Made by a program: the position numbers and the translations under genes. From assembly GCF_013425765.1 (NCBI RefSeq), contig NZ_JACCJZ010000013.1:1-64000 (forward strand): a stretch of 64,000 nt of DNA, in the 5' to 3' direction. The DNA comes from Luteimonas deserti. Its GTDB lineage: Bacteria; Pseudomonadota; Gammaproteobacteria; Xanthomonadales; Xanthomonadaceae. The stretch's first letter is position 1. The number at the start of each line of letters is the position of its first letter. The notes below the pieces were generated by a model, which saw only the letters and a list, made by a program, of their open reading frames with translations, was not told the DNA's origin and did no database searches. Below, piece after piece: positions 37,072-45,850 of this stretch.

Positions 37072-37965
37072 TCAGGGGCCGGCCATCGGCTCCTCGACCA
37101 GCACGCGCGCCTTGCGCAGGGCGCGCAGCGCGACGGCGAACACGCCACCCAGCACCATCGCGCCACCGATCCACAGCCGCGGGCCCGGGCGATCGCCCCA
37201 GAACGCGATGCCGAGCGCGATCGCGAACACCGGCACGAGCAGCAGCCAGGGCGTGAGCATCGCCACCGGATAGCGCTGCACCAGCAGGTAGTACAGGCCG
37301 TGTCCGAACAGCGAGGACACGAAGGCCGCGTACGCCGCGCCCCCCCAGCCGATCCAGCCGGCCTGGCCCAGTGTCGCCAGGCCGCCCGGCTCGAACACCA
37401 GACTCAGGCCCAGCAGCGGAAGCACGGCCACCACCGCCGTCCAGCCCTGCATGTTCCAGACATCCACCCCGCGCAATGGCTTCATCAGCACCGTGCCGAC
37501 CGCCAGCATCAGCGCCGAGGCCAGCATGGCCAGCAGCGCCGCTGGATTGGCCAGGACCACGGGATCGAAGCCCAGCACCAGCACGCCACCGAAACTCACC
37601 GCGATCGCCAGCCCGGTGCGCCAGGCGAAGCGCTCGCCGAGGACCCACCAGGCCAGCAGGGCGGTCAACGGAATGTAGCTCTGCATCACGATCGCCGGCG
37701 ACGAGAGATCGCTCGACAGGTGCAACGCGAGGAAGCTCAGGCCGAAATGCAGCACGCCGATGCACAGGCAGGCGCCCAGCAACCGCGGCCACTGCCCGGG
37801 TGCCGGAGCGCGCAGCACCAGCAGCAGCGGCAGCGCGAGCAACGCGAAGCGCACCGCGGTGAACAGGAATGGCGGGATCTCGCGCAACGCATGCGCCGAG
37901 ACCAGGAAATTCAGCGCCCAGGCGACGCAGACCAGCAGGAGGAGGACGAGGTCGCGCGGCGACAC
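37072..37965 (-). CDS. EamA/DMT-family transporter
   Basis: 297 residues if started at GTG 37965 (SPRDLVLLLLVCVAWALNF); the frame is open to 38037, but the extra residues are not membrane-like. Ten hydrophobic helices in two EamA halves are visible, with NFLVSAHALREIPPFLFTAVRF in the first and GHGLYYLLVQRYPVAMLTPWLLLVPVFA in the second. Members such as YedA and RhtA export or import amino acids and other metabolites. The substrate is unknown and the start is uncertain. Confidence 0.85.
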   Translation of the reverse strand: MSPRDLVLLLLVCVAWALNFLVSAHALREIPPFLFTAVRFALLALPLLLVLRAPAPGQWPRLLGACLCIGVLHFGLSFLALHLSSDLSSPAIVMQSYIPLTALLAWWVLGERFAWRTGLAIAVSFGGVLVLGFDPVVLANPAALLAMLASALMLAVGTVLMKPLRGVDVWNMQGWTAVVAVLPLLGLSLVFEPGGLATLGQAGWIGWGGAAYAAFVSSLFGHGLYYLLVQRYPVAMLTPWLLLVPVFAIALGIAFWGDRPGPRLWIGGAMVLGGVFAVALRALRKARVLVEEPMAGP

Positions 37966-38062
37966 GGGCGGTGACCGGAAGCGGGGCGCGCAAGCATGGC
38001 ACGTCGGCGGTTGGACGACCCGGCGGCCGCGACGCACCCGCGCGGGGTCGGGAGGCGCTGAC

Positions 38063-38539
38063 TCAGTAGCGCCAGCCCAGGCGCCGGTAGAGCTTCGCCA
38101 GCACCCAGGCCGGGCCGATCAACAGATACACCAGGTCGGTCAGGAAGCTCGGCTTCTGGCCTTCGATCTTGTGGCCGACGAACTGCGCGATCCACGCCAG
38201 CACGAAGACGCCCACCGCGGCGATCAGCAGGTCGCGTGTGCCGAGCCACTGGTGCAGCGCGAAGGTCAGCGCGCCGAGCAGCAGGAAGACCGCGAGCATG
38301 CCGAAGCCCAGCGACCGCGACGCACGGTGGTAGAAGCGCCATGCCACGAACATCGCCAGTGCCGCCCAGATGCCCGGCTTGAAGATCGTGCCACCGGGAA
38401 TGCACCATAGCAGCGCGATCACCGTCCACAGGATCGCCGGCACCGCGAACAGGTGAATGCGCTGGTTCTGCCGGTTGCGGTGGTCCGCCGAATAGCTGGC
38501 GAACCAGCGGTCGATGGGGCGTTCGGGTGTCGCGTGCAT
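38063..38539 (-). CDS. DUF962 (Mpo1-like) membrane protein
   Basis: 158 residues from ATG 38539 with GGAG seven bases upstream. The family pattern is RPIDRWFASYSADHRNRQNQRIHLFAVPAIL, then four hydrophobic segments and the C-terminal GHKIEGQKPSFLTDLVYLLIGPAWVLAKLY. In yeast the related Mpo1 is an Fe-dependent dioxygenase that shortens 2-hydroxy fatty acids; bacterial members are largely uncharacterised. His residues in the N-terminal and GHKIEG blocks could hold metal. Confidence 0.85.
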   Translation of the reverse strand: MHATPERPIDRWFASYSADHRNRQNQRIHLFAVPAILWTVIALLWCIPGGTIFKPGIWAALAMFVAWRFYHRASRSLGFGMLAVFLLLGALTFALHQWLGTRDLLIAAVGVFVLAWIAQFVGHKIEGQKPSFLTDLVYLLIGPAWVLAKLYRRLGWRY

Positions 38540-38675
38540 CGCAGGTCTCCGGGCGTGAGCAGTGCCAGGGCGAGGATACGCGCACATGCGCCGCCGGCGC
38601 TGCAGCTGGTCGGCTCCCTGCTTCTGCTCCAGCTCCAGCTCTTGCTCTCGCGAATGGCGAAGGGACTGCAACGTG

Positions 38676-39081
38676 TGCAGACCCGAAGGGCGCCGGCCAT
38701 GGATGGCCGGCGTTTTCCGACCGAGGCAGGATGCCGAGTCGGAAAATCCCGGAACGAATGACTCACCGGGTGAGCTTCGTCGGGGAGACGTTTTTCTTTG
38801 GTTCCGTTTCTTTTGGGGTCCACCAAAAGAAATGAACTCGGCCGCGCCAGCGGACGAAAGCGTTTGATCTTTCGTTTGGAGCAAGCAAAGCGCAGTGCTT
38901 TCACTCGCCTGCCGGCGAGCGACTCACTTTTCTTTGTTGGCCCAAAGAAAAGTAAGCAAAAGAAAGGGCCTCCCCGACGAAGCAAATCCGGTGAGTCAGT
39001 CGTTCCGGGATTTCTCGACTCGCCATCCTGGCTCGGTCGAGAAACGCCGGCCATCCATGGCCGGCGCCCTCCGGGTCTGCA
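38676..39081. repeat. 406-bp structured inverted-repeat element
   Basis: Two arms, 38676-38787 and 38970-39081, are each 112 nt and match as an inverted repeat at 101 of 112 positions without gaps. Each arm holds a 22-nt palindrome (centre GGCCATGGATGGCC or its complement) and a second hairpin. Between the arms are two further hairpins, 38807-38816/38823-38832 and 38926-38936/38943-38953, and smaller ones such as CTCGCCTGCCGGCGAG. Six of the eleven differences form three compensatory base-pair swaps that keep the second hairpin paired. No convincing gene or transposase lies inside. It resembles a MITE- or REP-type intergenic element. I saw no other copy in the window. The flanks 38540-38675 and 39082-39240 show nothing I recognise. 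Confidence 0.85.
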
Positions 39082-39240
39082 GGCTGTGCGGACTCGTCAT
39101 TGCGCAGGAACATCAAATGCCCGGCACTGACGATTCGCAGGGGCCTGATGAAGCCATGTGTTCTGCAGCCGCAGTCGGTCACCGCGTTGGCGTTCGCTCG
39201 GACCGGTTACCCGTCCTGCACACGTCCCGCAGGCGCGCGG

Positions 39241-40146
39241 TCAGTCGACCGAAATTCCCGCCAGCTTCTGCAGGGCGTCCGCATACCGCGCACGCGTGCG
39301 CTCGATGACCTCGGGCGGCAGCGCCGGGCCCGGCGCGGTCTTGTTCCAGTCCAGCGTTTCCAGGTAATCGCGCACGATCTGCTTGTCGTAGCTCGGCGGG
39401 CTGGTGCCGACCTCGTACTCGTCGGCGGGCCAGTAGCGCGAGGAGTCCGGCGTCAGCATCTCGTCCATGACGTAGAGCCGGCCGTCGGCGTCGGTGCCGA
39501 ACTCGAACTTGGTGTCGGCCAGGATGATGCCGCGCTCGGCCGCATGTGCCGCGGCGAACGCGTACAGACGCAGCGTGGCGTCGCGGACCTGCTCGGCGAG
39601 ATCGGCGCCGATGCTGTGGACCATCGTGTCGAAGTCGATGTTCTCGTCGTGGTCGCCGACAGCGGCCTTGGTCGACGGGGTGAAGATCGGCTGCGGCAGC
39701 TGCTCGGCCTGCCGCAGGCCGCCGGGCAGTGCGATGCCACTGACGCGGCCGGTGCGCTGGTAGTCCTTCCAGCCGCTGCCGATCAGGTAGCCGCGGGCGA
39801 TCGCCTCGACCGGCACCGGCTTGAGCTTCTTCGTCACCACCGCGCGCTGCGCGTACAGCGCCGGATCGGCGCCCGTCGGCAGCACGTCGGCGACCGCGAT
39901 GCCGGTCAGGTGGTTGGGCATCAGCGAGGCGGTGCGGTCGAACCAGAAGTTGCTGATCTGGCAGAGCATCTCGCCCTTGCCGGGGATCGGATCCGGCAGT
40001 ACGACGTCGAACGCGCTCAGGCGGTCGGTGGCCACGATCAGCAGGCGCTCGTCACCGAGCTCGAAGACGTCGCGGACCTTGCCGCGGTGGCGCAGGTGGA
40101 GGCCGGGCAGGTTCGCTTCGAGCAGGGTCGTCGACACGGTTGACAT
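39241..40146 (-). CDS. purC: Phosphoribosylaminoimidazole-succinocarboxamide synthase
   Basis: 301 residues from ATG 40146 (an in-frame ATG at 40161 is equally possible; no clear ribosome-binding site for either). SAICAR synthase blocks are [31 protein letters not shown] (ATP-binding region), [19 protein letters not shown], and [10 protein letters not shown]...[14 protein letters not shown]. It uses ATP to join CAIR and aspartate in purine synthesis. The length suits the longer bacterial/yeast-like type. It stands alone, next to the inverted-repeat element. Confidence 0.96.
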   Translation of the reverse strand: MSTVSTTLLEANLPGLHLRHRGKVRDVFELGDERLLIVATDRLSAFDVVLPDPIPGKGEMLCQISNFWFDRTASLMPNHLTGIAVADVLPTGADPALYAQRAVVTKKLKPVPVEAIARGYLIGSGWKDYQRTGRVSGIALPGGLRQAEQLPQPIFTPSTKAAVGDHDENIDFDTMVHSIGADLAEQVRDATLRLYAFAAAHAAERGIILADTKFEFGTDADGRLYVMDEMLTPDSSRYWPADEYEVGTSPPSYDKQIVRDYLETLDWNKTAPGPALPPEVIERTRARYADALQKLAGISVD

Positions 40147-40233
40147 CCGGGTGGATCGCATGCGGCCGGCAAGTGTAGTGCGAACGCGGGGCAGGTGCAG
40201 GCCGGCGCTGCTGTGCCGCACGGGCGCGCCGGC

Positions 40234-40239
40234 TACACT
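40234..40239 (+). promoter_or_regulatory. -10-like box placing transcription start at the J-domain ATG
   Basis: TACACT ends six bases before ATG 40246. If it is the -10 box, the transcript would begin at or next to the start codon, giving a leaderless mRNA. No good -35 is visible. Confidence 0.35.
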
Positions 40240-40245
40240 GCGCGC

Positions 40246-40590
40246 ATGGACCGCTGGTACGGAAAACTGCTGGGCTTCATCGCGGGCTGGCTGCTGCTGC
40301 GGCACCCCGCTGGTGGCGTCATCGGCCTGGCCATCGGCCATGCCTTCGACGCCGGCTGGCTCGCGCCCCGGCGCCACAAGGCCTACCAGGTGCTGGGCGT
40401 GGCGCCCGACGCCGACCAGGCCGAGATCGACCAGGCCTACCGCAAGCTGATCTCGCAGTACCACCCCGACCGGCTCGCCGGCGCCGCGCCTGAACTGCGC
40501 GCACGTGCCGACGCCCGGGCCGCGGAAATCAATGCCGCCTACGATCGCATCCGCCGCGAGCGGGAAGGCCGCCGCAAGCGCGGCGACTGA
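40246..40590 (+). CDS. Small membrane-anchored J-domain protein (DjlA-like)
   Basis: 114 residues. A hydrophobic N-terminal segment ([31 protein letters not shown]) is followed by a complete J-domain at ~45-110 with the HPD motif (SQYHPDRL). It would dock with DnaK at the inner membrane and stimulate its ATPase. It looks like a DjlA protein lacking the central TerB-like domain. No Shine-Dalgarno precedes the ATG, but a -10-like box does. The gene is divergent from purC. Confidence 0.85.
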   Translation: MDRWYGKLLGFIAGWLLLRHPAGGVIGLAIGHAFDAGWLAPRRHKAYQVLGVAPDADQAEIDQAYRKLISQYHPDRLAGAAPELRARADARAAEINAAYDRIRREREGRRKRGD

Positions 40591-40692
40591 GCCACGGGTG
40601 CCGTCCCTCGGGGACGGCCGGCCTGCACGGACGGGCGGAAGCACTCCGGGTGTCGCGATGGCGCGCGGAGCCGAGGCCGCCGGCGCGCACCT

Positions 40693-40698
40693 TAGAAT
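40693..40698 (+). promoter_or_regulatory. -10-like TAGAAT upstream of rpe
   Basis: TAGAAT lies 48 bp before the rpe start codon. The same hexamer occurs upstream of the 2OG-dioxygenase (54212), tRNA-Gln (54031) and gamma-lyase (61045) genes. No strong -35 box is evident. Confidence 0.4.
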
Positions 40699-40746
40699 GC
40701 CCAGGCGCCGGCCCCGGCGGCGCATCCCGCCCCTTCTGGAATCGCC

Positions 40747-41442
40747 ATGCAGCCTGCCGTCATCGCCCCCTCGATCCTGTCCGCCAATTTCGCCCGGCTC
40801 GGCGAAGAGGTCGTCGCCGTGCTCGCAGCCGGGGCCGACTGGGTGCATTTCGACGTGATGGACAACCATTACGTACCGAACCTGACGATCGGGCCGCTGG
40901 TCTGCGAGGCGCTCCGCACGCACGGGGTCACCGCGCCGATCGACGTGCACCTGATGGTCGAACCGGTCGATCGCCTGGTGCCGGACTTCGCCAGGGCCGG
41001 CGCCACCCTGATCAGCTTCCACCCCGAGGCCAGCCGGCACGTGCACCGCACGATCCAGCTGATCCGGGGCGAGGGCTGCCAGGCCGGCCTCGTGCTCAAC
41101 CCGGCCACGCCGGTCGACGTGCTCGACTACGTGCTCGAGGACCTGGACATGGTGCTGCTGATGTCGGTGAACCCCGGCTTCGGCGGCCAGGCCTTCATCC
41201 CGTCCACGCTGGACAAGTTGCGCCGGGTGCGCGAGCGCATCGATGCGAGCGGCCGTGCGGTGCGCCTGCAGGTGGACGGCGGCGTCAAGCCCGACAACAT
41301 CGGCGCGATCGCCGCGGCCGGTGCCGATACCTTCGTCGCGGGCTCGGCGATCTTCGGCCAGCCGGACTATCGCGCCGTCGTCGAGGCCATGCGCACGGCG
41401 ATCGCCGGCGTTCGCGGCGGACACCACGCCGCAGAGGCGTGA
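40747..41442 (+). CDS. rpe: Ribulose-phosphate 3-epimerase
   Basis: 231 residues, a TIM barrel. Signature blocks include [17 protein letters not shown], the metal-binding [17 protein letters not shown] with the catalytic Asp, [31 protein letters not shown] and [11 protein letters not shown]. It interconverts ribulose 5-phosphate and xylulose 5-phosphate in the pentose phosphate pathway. In related genomes rpe lies near the trp genes, as here, with a lipid kinase gene between. Confidence 0.96.
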   Translation: MQPAVIAPSILSANFARLGEEVVAVLAAGADWVHFDVMDNHYVPNLTIGPLVCEALRTHGVTAPIDVHLMVEPVDRLVPDFARAGATLISFHPEASRHVHRTIQLIRGEGCQAGLVLNPATPVDVLDYVLEDLDMVLLMSVNPGFGGQAFIPSTLDKLRRVRERIDASGRAVRLQVDGGVKPDNIGAIAAAGADTFVAGSAIFGQPDYRAVVEAMRTAIAGVRGGHHAAEA

Positions 41443-41450
41443 TTCCTGCA

Positions 41451-41575
41451 TAAAAAAGGGCCGCGCCCTGCGGCGCGGCCCCGGAAGATTGGAGGCTGAT
41501 CCTGCCTCCGCCCGTCGTCCCTGTAATGGCCTCCCATGCTCCATGCGGTCGATGACAGACCGATGACGCAGCGGC
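41451..41575 (-). ncRNA. Candidate small RNA with its own terminator (minus strand)
   Basis: Read on the minus strand, a 10-bp GC stem (41481-41472 with 41467-41458) is followed by six T (41457-41452), a classic intrinsic terminator. No minus-strand protein gene lies upstream within 7 kb, so it would end a noncoding transcript. The preceding ~90 nt include paired GGAGG/CCTCC segments. No clear promoter was found, so the 5' end is a guess. Confidence 0.3.
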
Positions 41576-41643
41576 GGCACGACCGTGACGGCGGATCACG
41601 CGCCGGTCGGCTACGCTCCGCGCACGTCCTCCCGGCCCCGCGC

Positions 41644-42618
41644 ATGACAGCCCACCACTGGCGCCTGATCCTCAATGGCAAATCGGCCGGAGACGAGGCC
41701 GTACGCGAAGCGGTCGCCGCCGTTCGCGCACGCGGCTTCCGGGTGGACGTGCGGGTGACCTGGGAGGCCGGCGATGCCGAACGCTATGTCGCCGAGGCGC
41801 TCGACGACGGTGTCGGCACACTCGTCGCCGGAGGCGGCGACGGCACGCTCAACGCGGTCGCCTCGGTGCTCGCGGCCAGCGATCGCGATCGCGATGCGTT
41901 GCCCGCGCTCGGCCTGTTGCCACTGGGCACCGCCAACGACTTCGCCACCGCTGCCGGCGTGCCGGATACGCCGCTCGACGCGCTCGCGCTGATCGCCGAC
42001 GTGCCGGCCGCGCCGCTCGACGTGCTGCGCGTCGACGCAGGCGACGCCGTGCGCTGGTGCGTGAATCTCGGGTCGGGGGGGTTCGGGACCGAAGTCACCG
42101 TGGAAACCAGGGAAGGACTGAAGAGAATCCTCGGCGGACTGGCCTACTTCATCACCGGTCTGTCGCGCATCGGCCGGATCGAGCCGATCCAGGCCCGCGT
42201 TTCCGGGCCCGGGCTGGCATGGGAGGGCGGGTTCATCGCACTGGGCGTCGGCAACGGGCGCCAGGCCGGCGGCGGACAGGCCCTGTGTCCGGATGCCCTG
42301 GTGGACGACGGGCAGCTCGATCTCACGGTCGTGCCCGAACTCGAAGGCGAACTCGTGTCCACGCTGCGCACCGCGCTGACCGAAGGCAAGGTCGCGGCGC
42401 TGGATCTCGTCGCCATCCGTGCGCGACTGCCCGAGGTCGTCATCGAGGCGGCCGCGCCGATGGTGCTCAACCTCGATGGCGAGCCGCTGGAGGCGAGCCG
42501 TTTCGCGATTCGTTGCGTGGCCGGACGCCTGCGCATGCACCTGCCGCCCGACAGCGCACTGCTCGGCTGCACCCGTGCCTCGGATGCTCGCGCGGCCGTC
42601 GGCGAGTCGCTACAGTAG
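41644..42618 (+). CDS. YegS/DAGK-family lipid kinase
   Basis: 324 residues from ATG 41644. The catalytic domain of diacylglycerol/sphingosine-type kinases is clear: [18 protein letters not shown], the [14 protein letters not shown] loop and [17 protein letters not shown], followed by the beta-sandwich C-terminal domain ending in [15 protein letters not shown]. It would phosphorylate a lipid head group (phosphatidylglycerol for E. coli YegS in vitro). The stop codon is five bases before the candidate trp leader ORF. Confidence 0.9.
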   Translation: MTAHHWRLILNGKSAGDEAVREAVAAVRARGFRVDVRVTWEAGDAERYVAEALDDGVGTLVAGGGDGTLNAVASVLAASDRDRDALPALGLLPLGTANDFATAAGVPDTPLDALALIADVPAAPLDVLRVDAGDAVRWCVNLGSGGFGTEVTVETREGLKRILGGLAYFITGLSRIGRIEPIQARVSGPGLAWEGGFIALGVGNGRQAGGGQALCPDALVDDGQLDLTVVPELEGELVSTLRTALTEGKVAALDLVAIRARLPEVVIEAAAPMVLNLDGEPLEASRFAIRCVAGRLRMHLPPDSALLGCTRASDARAAVGESLQ

Positions 42619-42767
42619 CGCCCATGCGCGCATCCGCTTCCCCGCATTTCCTCTTCGTCGGCGCCGGCTGGCGATGGTGGCGCATCGCCTCCGTCGCTTC
42701 CGTCCGTCCGACTTTCCAGGAAATGCCGCGTGATCCCGTACTCCCGGTTCCAGCAGTCCGCCGCTGA
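42611..42767 (+). promoter_or_regulatory. Candidate trpE leader: -10 box and Trp-rich short ORF overlapping trpE
   Basis: TACAGT (42611-42616) lies seven bases before ATG 42624, which opens a 47-codon frame containing GWRWWR: three Trp codons in four positions (42669-42680). The frame ends at 42767, past the trpE GTG at 42730. The Trp codons sit inside a small hairpin (42670-42675 with 42684-42689). I see no terminator-like hairpin with a T-run before trpE, so classical attenuation is not supported; a translational effect is possible. Confidence 0.45.
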
Positions 42768-44214
42768 GGGGCATACCCTCGTCCCCGTGGTCCGCGAGGT
42801 CCTGAGCGACCTCGATACGCCGCTCTCGGTCTACCTCAAGCTCGCCGACGGCCCGCATACCTATCTGTTCGAATCGGTCGAAGGCGGTGAACGCTTCGGG
42901 CGGTACTCGATCATCGGGCTGCCGGCCGCGCGCGTGTACGCCTTCCATGGCCACACGCTGCGCGTGAGCGAGCACGGCGAGCTGATCGAGATCCGCCAGA
43001 TCGAGGATCCCTTCGCCGAGGTCGAGCGGCTTCGCCAGGCCCATTCGGTGCCGAGGATCGACGGCCTCCCGGGGTTTTCCGGCGGACTGGTCGGCTGGTT
43101 CGGATTCGAGTGCGTGGAATACATCGAGCCGCGACTGCGCGCCGGCGCCCGCTCCGACGTGCGCGACGAGCTGGGCACCCCCGACATCCTGTTGATGCTC
43201 AGCACCGAGGTGGCGGTCTTCGACAATCTCAAGGGCCGGCTGTACCTGGTGGTGCACGCCGATCCACGCGAAGCGCAGGCCTGGGCACGGGCCAACCGCC
43301 GGCTGGATGCGCTGACCCACCGCCTGCGCCAGGGCGGGGCGGGGTATCCCGAGACGCTGCAGCCGGCCGCGCTGGACGAATCGGACTTCGTGTCCGGTTT
43401 CACCCGCGAGGGCTTCATCGACGCGGTGGCCAAGACCAAGGCGTTCATCGCGGCCGGCGACGCCTTCCAGGTCGTGCTGTCGCAGCGCATGTCGGTCCCG
43501 TTCCAGGCGCGTCCGGTCGACGTCTACCGCGCGCTGCGTGCCCTGAATCCGTCGCCGTACATGTATTTCCTCGATGTGGGCGGCACCCAGGTGGTGGGCA
43601 GCTCGCCGGAGATCCTGGTGCGCCTGCAGGGCGGCGAGGTCACGGTCCGCCCGATCGCGGGCACGCGTCCGCGCGGCGCCACGCCGGCCCAGGACCAGGC
43701 GCTGGAAGCCGAACTGCTGGCCGATCCCAAGGAGCGCGCCGAGCATCTGATGCTGATCGACCTCGGCCGCAACGATGTCGGCCACGTGGCGGCACCAGGC
43801 ACGGTCGAACTGGGCGAGCGCTTCGTCATCGAGCGCTACAGCCACGTCATGCACATCGTCAGCGAAGTGACCGGGCGGCTGAAGAACGGCCTCAGCTACA
43901 CCGACGTGCTGCGCGCGACGTTCCCGGCCGGCACCGTCAGCGGCGCGCCGAAAGTGCGCGCGCTGGAGATCATCCGCAGTCTCGAGCCGGTCAAGCGCAA
44001 CGTCTATTCGGGCGCCGTCGGCTACATCGGCTGGCACGGCGATGCCGACACCGCGATCGCGATCCGCACCGCGGTCATCCAGGACGGCCGCCTCTACGTG
44101 CAGGCCGGCGCCGGCATCGTCTACGACTCGGATCCGGAGATGGAATGGGCCGAGACCATGAACAAGGGCCGCGCGCTGTTCCGCGCGGTCGCGCAGGCGG
44201 CGAAGGGCCTGTGA
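42730..44214 (+). CDS. trpE: Anthranilate synthase component I
   Basis: 494 residues from GTG 42730 with AGGA eight bases upstream. The N-terminal domain carries the Leu-Leu-Glu-Ser-like VYLKLADGPHTYLFESVEGGERFGRYSIIG segment that binds feedback-inhibiting tryptophan. The chorismate-binding domain (~225-490) shows IAGTRPRGATPAQDQALEAEL, LIDLGRNDVG and FPAGTVSGAPKVRALEII. With TrpG it makes anthranilate from chorismate and glutamine. It starts the trp run trpE, SIMPL gene, trpG, trpD, ABM gene, trpC-HAD. Confidence 0.97.
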   Translation: MIPYSRFQQSAAEGHTLVPVVREVLSDLDTPLSVYLKLADGPHTYLFESVEGGERFGRYSIIGLPAARVYAFHGHTLRVSEHGELIEIRQIEDPFAEVERLRQAHSVPRIDGLPGFSGGLVGWFGFECVEYIEPRLRAGARSDVRDELGTPDILLMLSTEVAVFDNLKGRLYLVVHADPREAQAWARANRRLDALTHRLRQGGAGYPETLQPAALDESDFVSGFTREGFIDAVAKTKAFIAAGDAFQVVLSQRMSVPFQARPVDVYRALRALNPSPYMYFLDVGGTQVVGSSPEILVRLQGGEVTVRPIAGTRPRGATPAQDQALEAELLADPKERAEHLMLIDLGRNDVGHVAAPGTVELGERFVIERYSHVMHIVSEVTGRLKNGLSYTDVLRATFPAGTVSGAPKVRALEIIRSLEPVKRNVYSGAVGYIGWHGDADTAIAIRTAVIQDGRLYVQAGAGIVYDSDPEMEWAETMNKGRALFRAVAQAAKGL

Positions 44215-44254
44215 GCGGCCCCATCGGGTTTCAACACGGATCAGGAATACGGCG

Positions 44255-45055
44255 ATGAAAAGGTGTCTCCGCCGCGCATGTGCGGCTCTGTTGCTCATGC
44301 TGTGCGCGCCGTTGGCCAGTGCGCAGGTCAACGCCTTGCCGTCGCTGCCGCACCTGCTGGTCAAGGGTGAGGCCACGCGCGATGTGGTACCGGACCGTTT
44401 CACCGTGGCGATCACGCTGAGTGCGATCGACAAGCAGCCCGAGCTCGCGCGCGAGCGCGTGCAGACGAATCTCGGCGCCTTGCTGACCACGTTGAAGTCC
44501 GGCCGCGCGATTACCGAATCGATCGATGCGAGCACGTTCTCGATCGCGCCGGAGCACGCCTACGAGAACGAGGAACGGGTCTACAAGGGGATCCGGGCCA
44601 CCCGCCAGTTGCGCGTGACATTCGCGGATGCCGAAGCGACGCGGACATTCCTCGCGACGCTTCCGGCGGGCGAGGCCGTCCAACTCGGCAGTATCGCGCC
44701 GAGCTTCGCCGGTGAGGTCGCGCTGCGTGCCGAGTTGAAGGCCGAGGCCATGCGTCAGACGCGCGAAACCGCGGCACTTCTTGCGACGAGCTACGGCGCG
44801 CGCCTCGGCTCGCTCTACAGCGTGTCGGATGTGGCGCCCGGCTTTGCCTATGGCATCCAGGCAGGGCGGTGGCCGCAAGCCCGGCGGGGTCGCGACGCAT
44901 CCGCCCCCTCACAGGAGCCTCCAGTCGTGTTCGACGGCGCTCATGCGCTGGACCGCGTCGAGGTCAGCGGCAGCCGCATCACGCCCGAAAGCCTCGCCGT
45001 CGGCACGATCACGATCGCCGAACACCTCTACGCCATCTTCCTGCTCGCGGACTGA
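44255..45055 (+). CDS. Periplasmic SIMPL-domain (DUF541) protein
   Basis: 266 residues with AGGA eight bases upstream and a signal peptide (cleavage after ASA-Q). The SIMPL/DUF541 fold is suggested by HLLVKGEATRDVVPDRFTVAITLSAIDKQPELA and IRATRQLRVTFADAEATRTFL. A C-terminal YxxxFxLxD-like end (ITIAEHLYAIFLLAD) is typical. Homologues are periplasmic or outer-membrane-associated proteins of unclear function. The gene sits between trpE (40 bp) and trpG (3 bp), so it is probably cotranscribed with them despite no evident link to tryptophan. Confidence 0.87.
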   Translation: MKRCLRRACAALLLMLCAPLASAQVNALPSLPHLLVKGEATRDVVPDRFTVAITLSAIDKQPELARERVQTNLGALLTTLKSGRAITESIDASTFSIAPEHAYENEERVYKGIRATRQLRVTFADAEATRTFLATLPAGEAVQLGSIAPSFAGEVALRAELKAEAMRQTRETAALLATSYGARLGSLYSVSDVAPGFAYGIQAGRWPQARRGRDASAPSQEPPVVFDGAHALDRVEVSGSRITPESLAVGTITIAEHLYAIFLLAD

Positions 45056-45058
45056 CCC

Positions 45059-45670
45059 ATGCTGTTGATGATCGACAACTACGACAGCTTCACCTGGAAC
45101 CTCGTGCAGTACCTGCAGGCGCTGGGCGCCGAGGTCCGTGTGGAGCGCAACGACGCGTTGTCGGTCGATGAGATCGCGAAGCTCGCACCCGAGCGCATCG
45201 TGATCTCGCCCGGGCCGTGCACGCCGAACGAGGCGGGCGTGTCGCTTGAGCTGATCGAACGCCTCGGCGCGACGACGCCGATCCTCGGCGTGTGCCTCGG
45301 CCACCAGGGCATCGGCCAGGCCTACGGCGGCCGGGTGATCCGCGCGCAGCGGATCATGCACGGCAAGACCTCGGCGATCCGCCACGCGGGCCGCGGCGTG
45401 TTCGCCGGCCTGCCGGACGGTTACGAGGCGACGCGTTACCACTCGCTGGTGGTCGAACGCGCGTCGCTTCCGGACTGCCTCGAAGTGACCGCGTGGACCG
45501 AGAACGAGGACGGCTCCATCGAGGAGATCATGGGCCTGCGCCATCGCACGCATCCGGTCGAAGGCGTGCAGTTCCATCCCGAGTCGATCCTGACGGAGCA
45601 CGGGCATGCGCTGCTGAAGAACTTTCTGGAGGGGCAGCTCCCTGCCTCCGGATCCCCGCCAGTGTCGTGA
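45059..45670 (+). CDS. trpG: Anthranilate synthase component II (glutamine amidotransferase)
   Basis: 203 residues. Class I amidotransferase triad: Cys in [16 protein letters not shown], and His/Glu in [16 protein letters not shown]. The N-terminal [21 protein letters not shown] is typical of TrpG/PabA. It supplies ammonia to TrpE. It starts three bases after the SIMPL gene stop. Confidence 0.96.
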   Translation: MLLMIDNYDSFTWNLVQYLQALGAEVRVERNDALSVDEIAKLAPERIVISPGPCTPNEAGVSLELIERLGATTPILGVCLGHQGIGQAYGGRVIRAQRIMHGKTSAIRHAGRGVFAGLPDGYEATRYHSLVVERASLPDCLEVTAWTENEDGSIEEIMGLRHRTHPVEGVQFHPESILTEHGHALLKNFLEGQLPASGSPPVS

Positions 45671-45850
45671 AAGCGGGAATCCGCTGGCGTCCCCGGCCGG
45701 GCTGCCGCGCTCCCGACGGTCGGCTCGAAGCAGGCGCCCCGGGATGACGCGCCGTCCGGCGGTCGAAAATCCCAGGTCGCGGTCATGGCGGCCACGACGT
45801 GATGCTTCTGCCGAAACCCGAACCCCGAACCCGCATCTCGAGTTGTCCCC

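Noticed and set aside
33269..37273. 1334-residue open frame on the plus strand
   Set aside because: Antisense to the Mrp operon; composition is Gln/Arg/His-rich noise.
38453..39308. Several short ORFs inside the inverted-repeat element
   Set aside because: They occur in several frames and both strands and follow the repeat symmetry; no ribosome-binding site or protein-like composition.
41458..41481. Hairpin as the rpe terminator
   Set aside because: On the plus strand no T-run follows; the run is on the other side, so it fits minus-strand termination better.
42681..42729. Classical transcription attenuator ahead of trpE
   Set aside because: No GC hairpin followed by T-run between the Trp codons and the trpE start.
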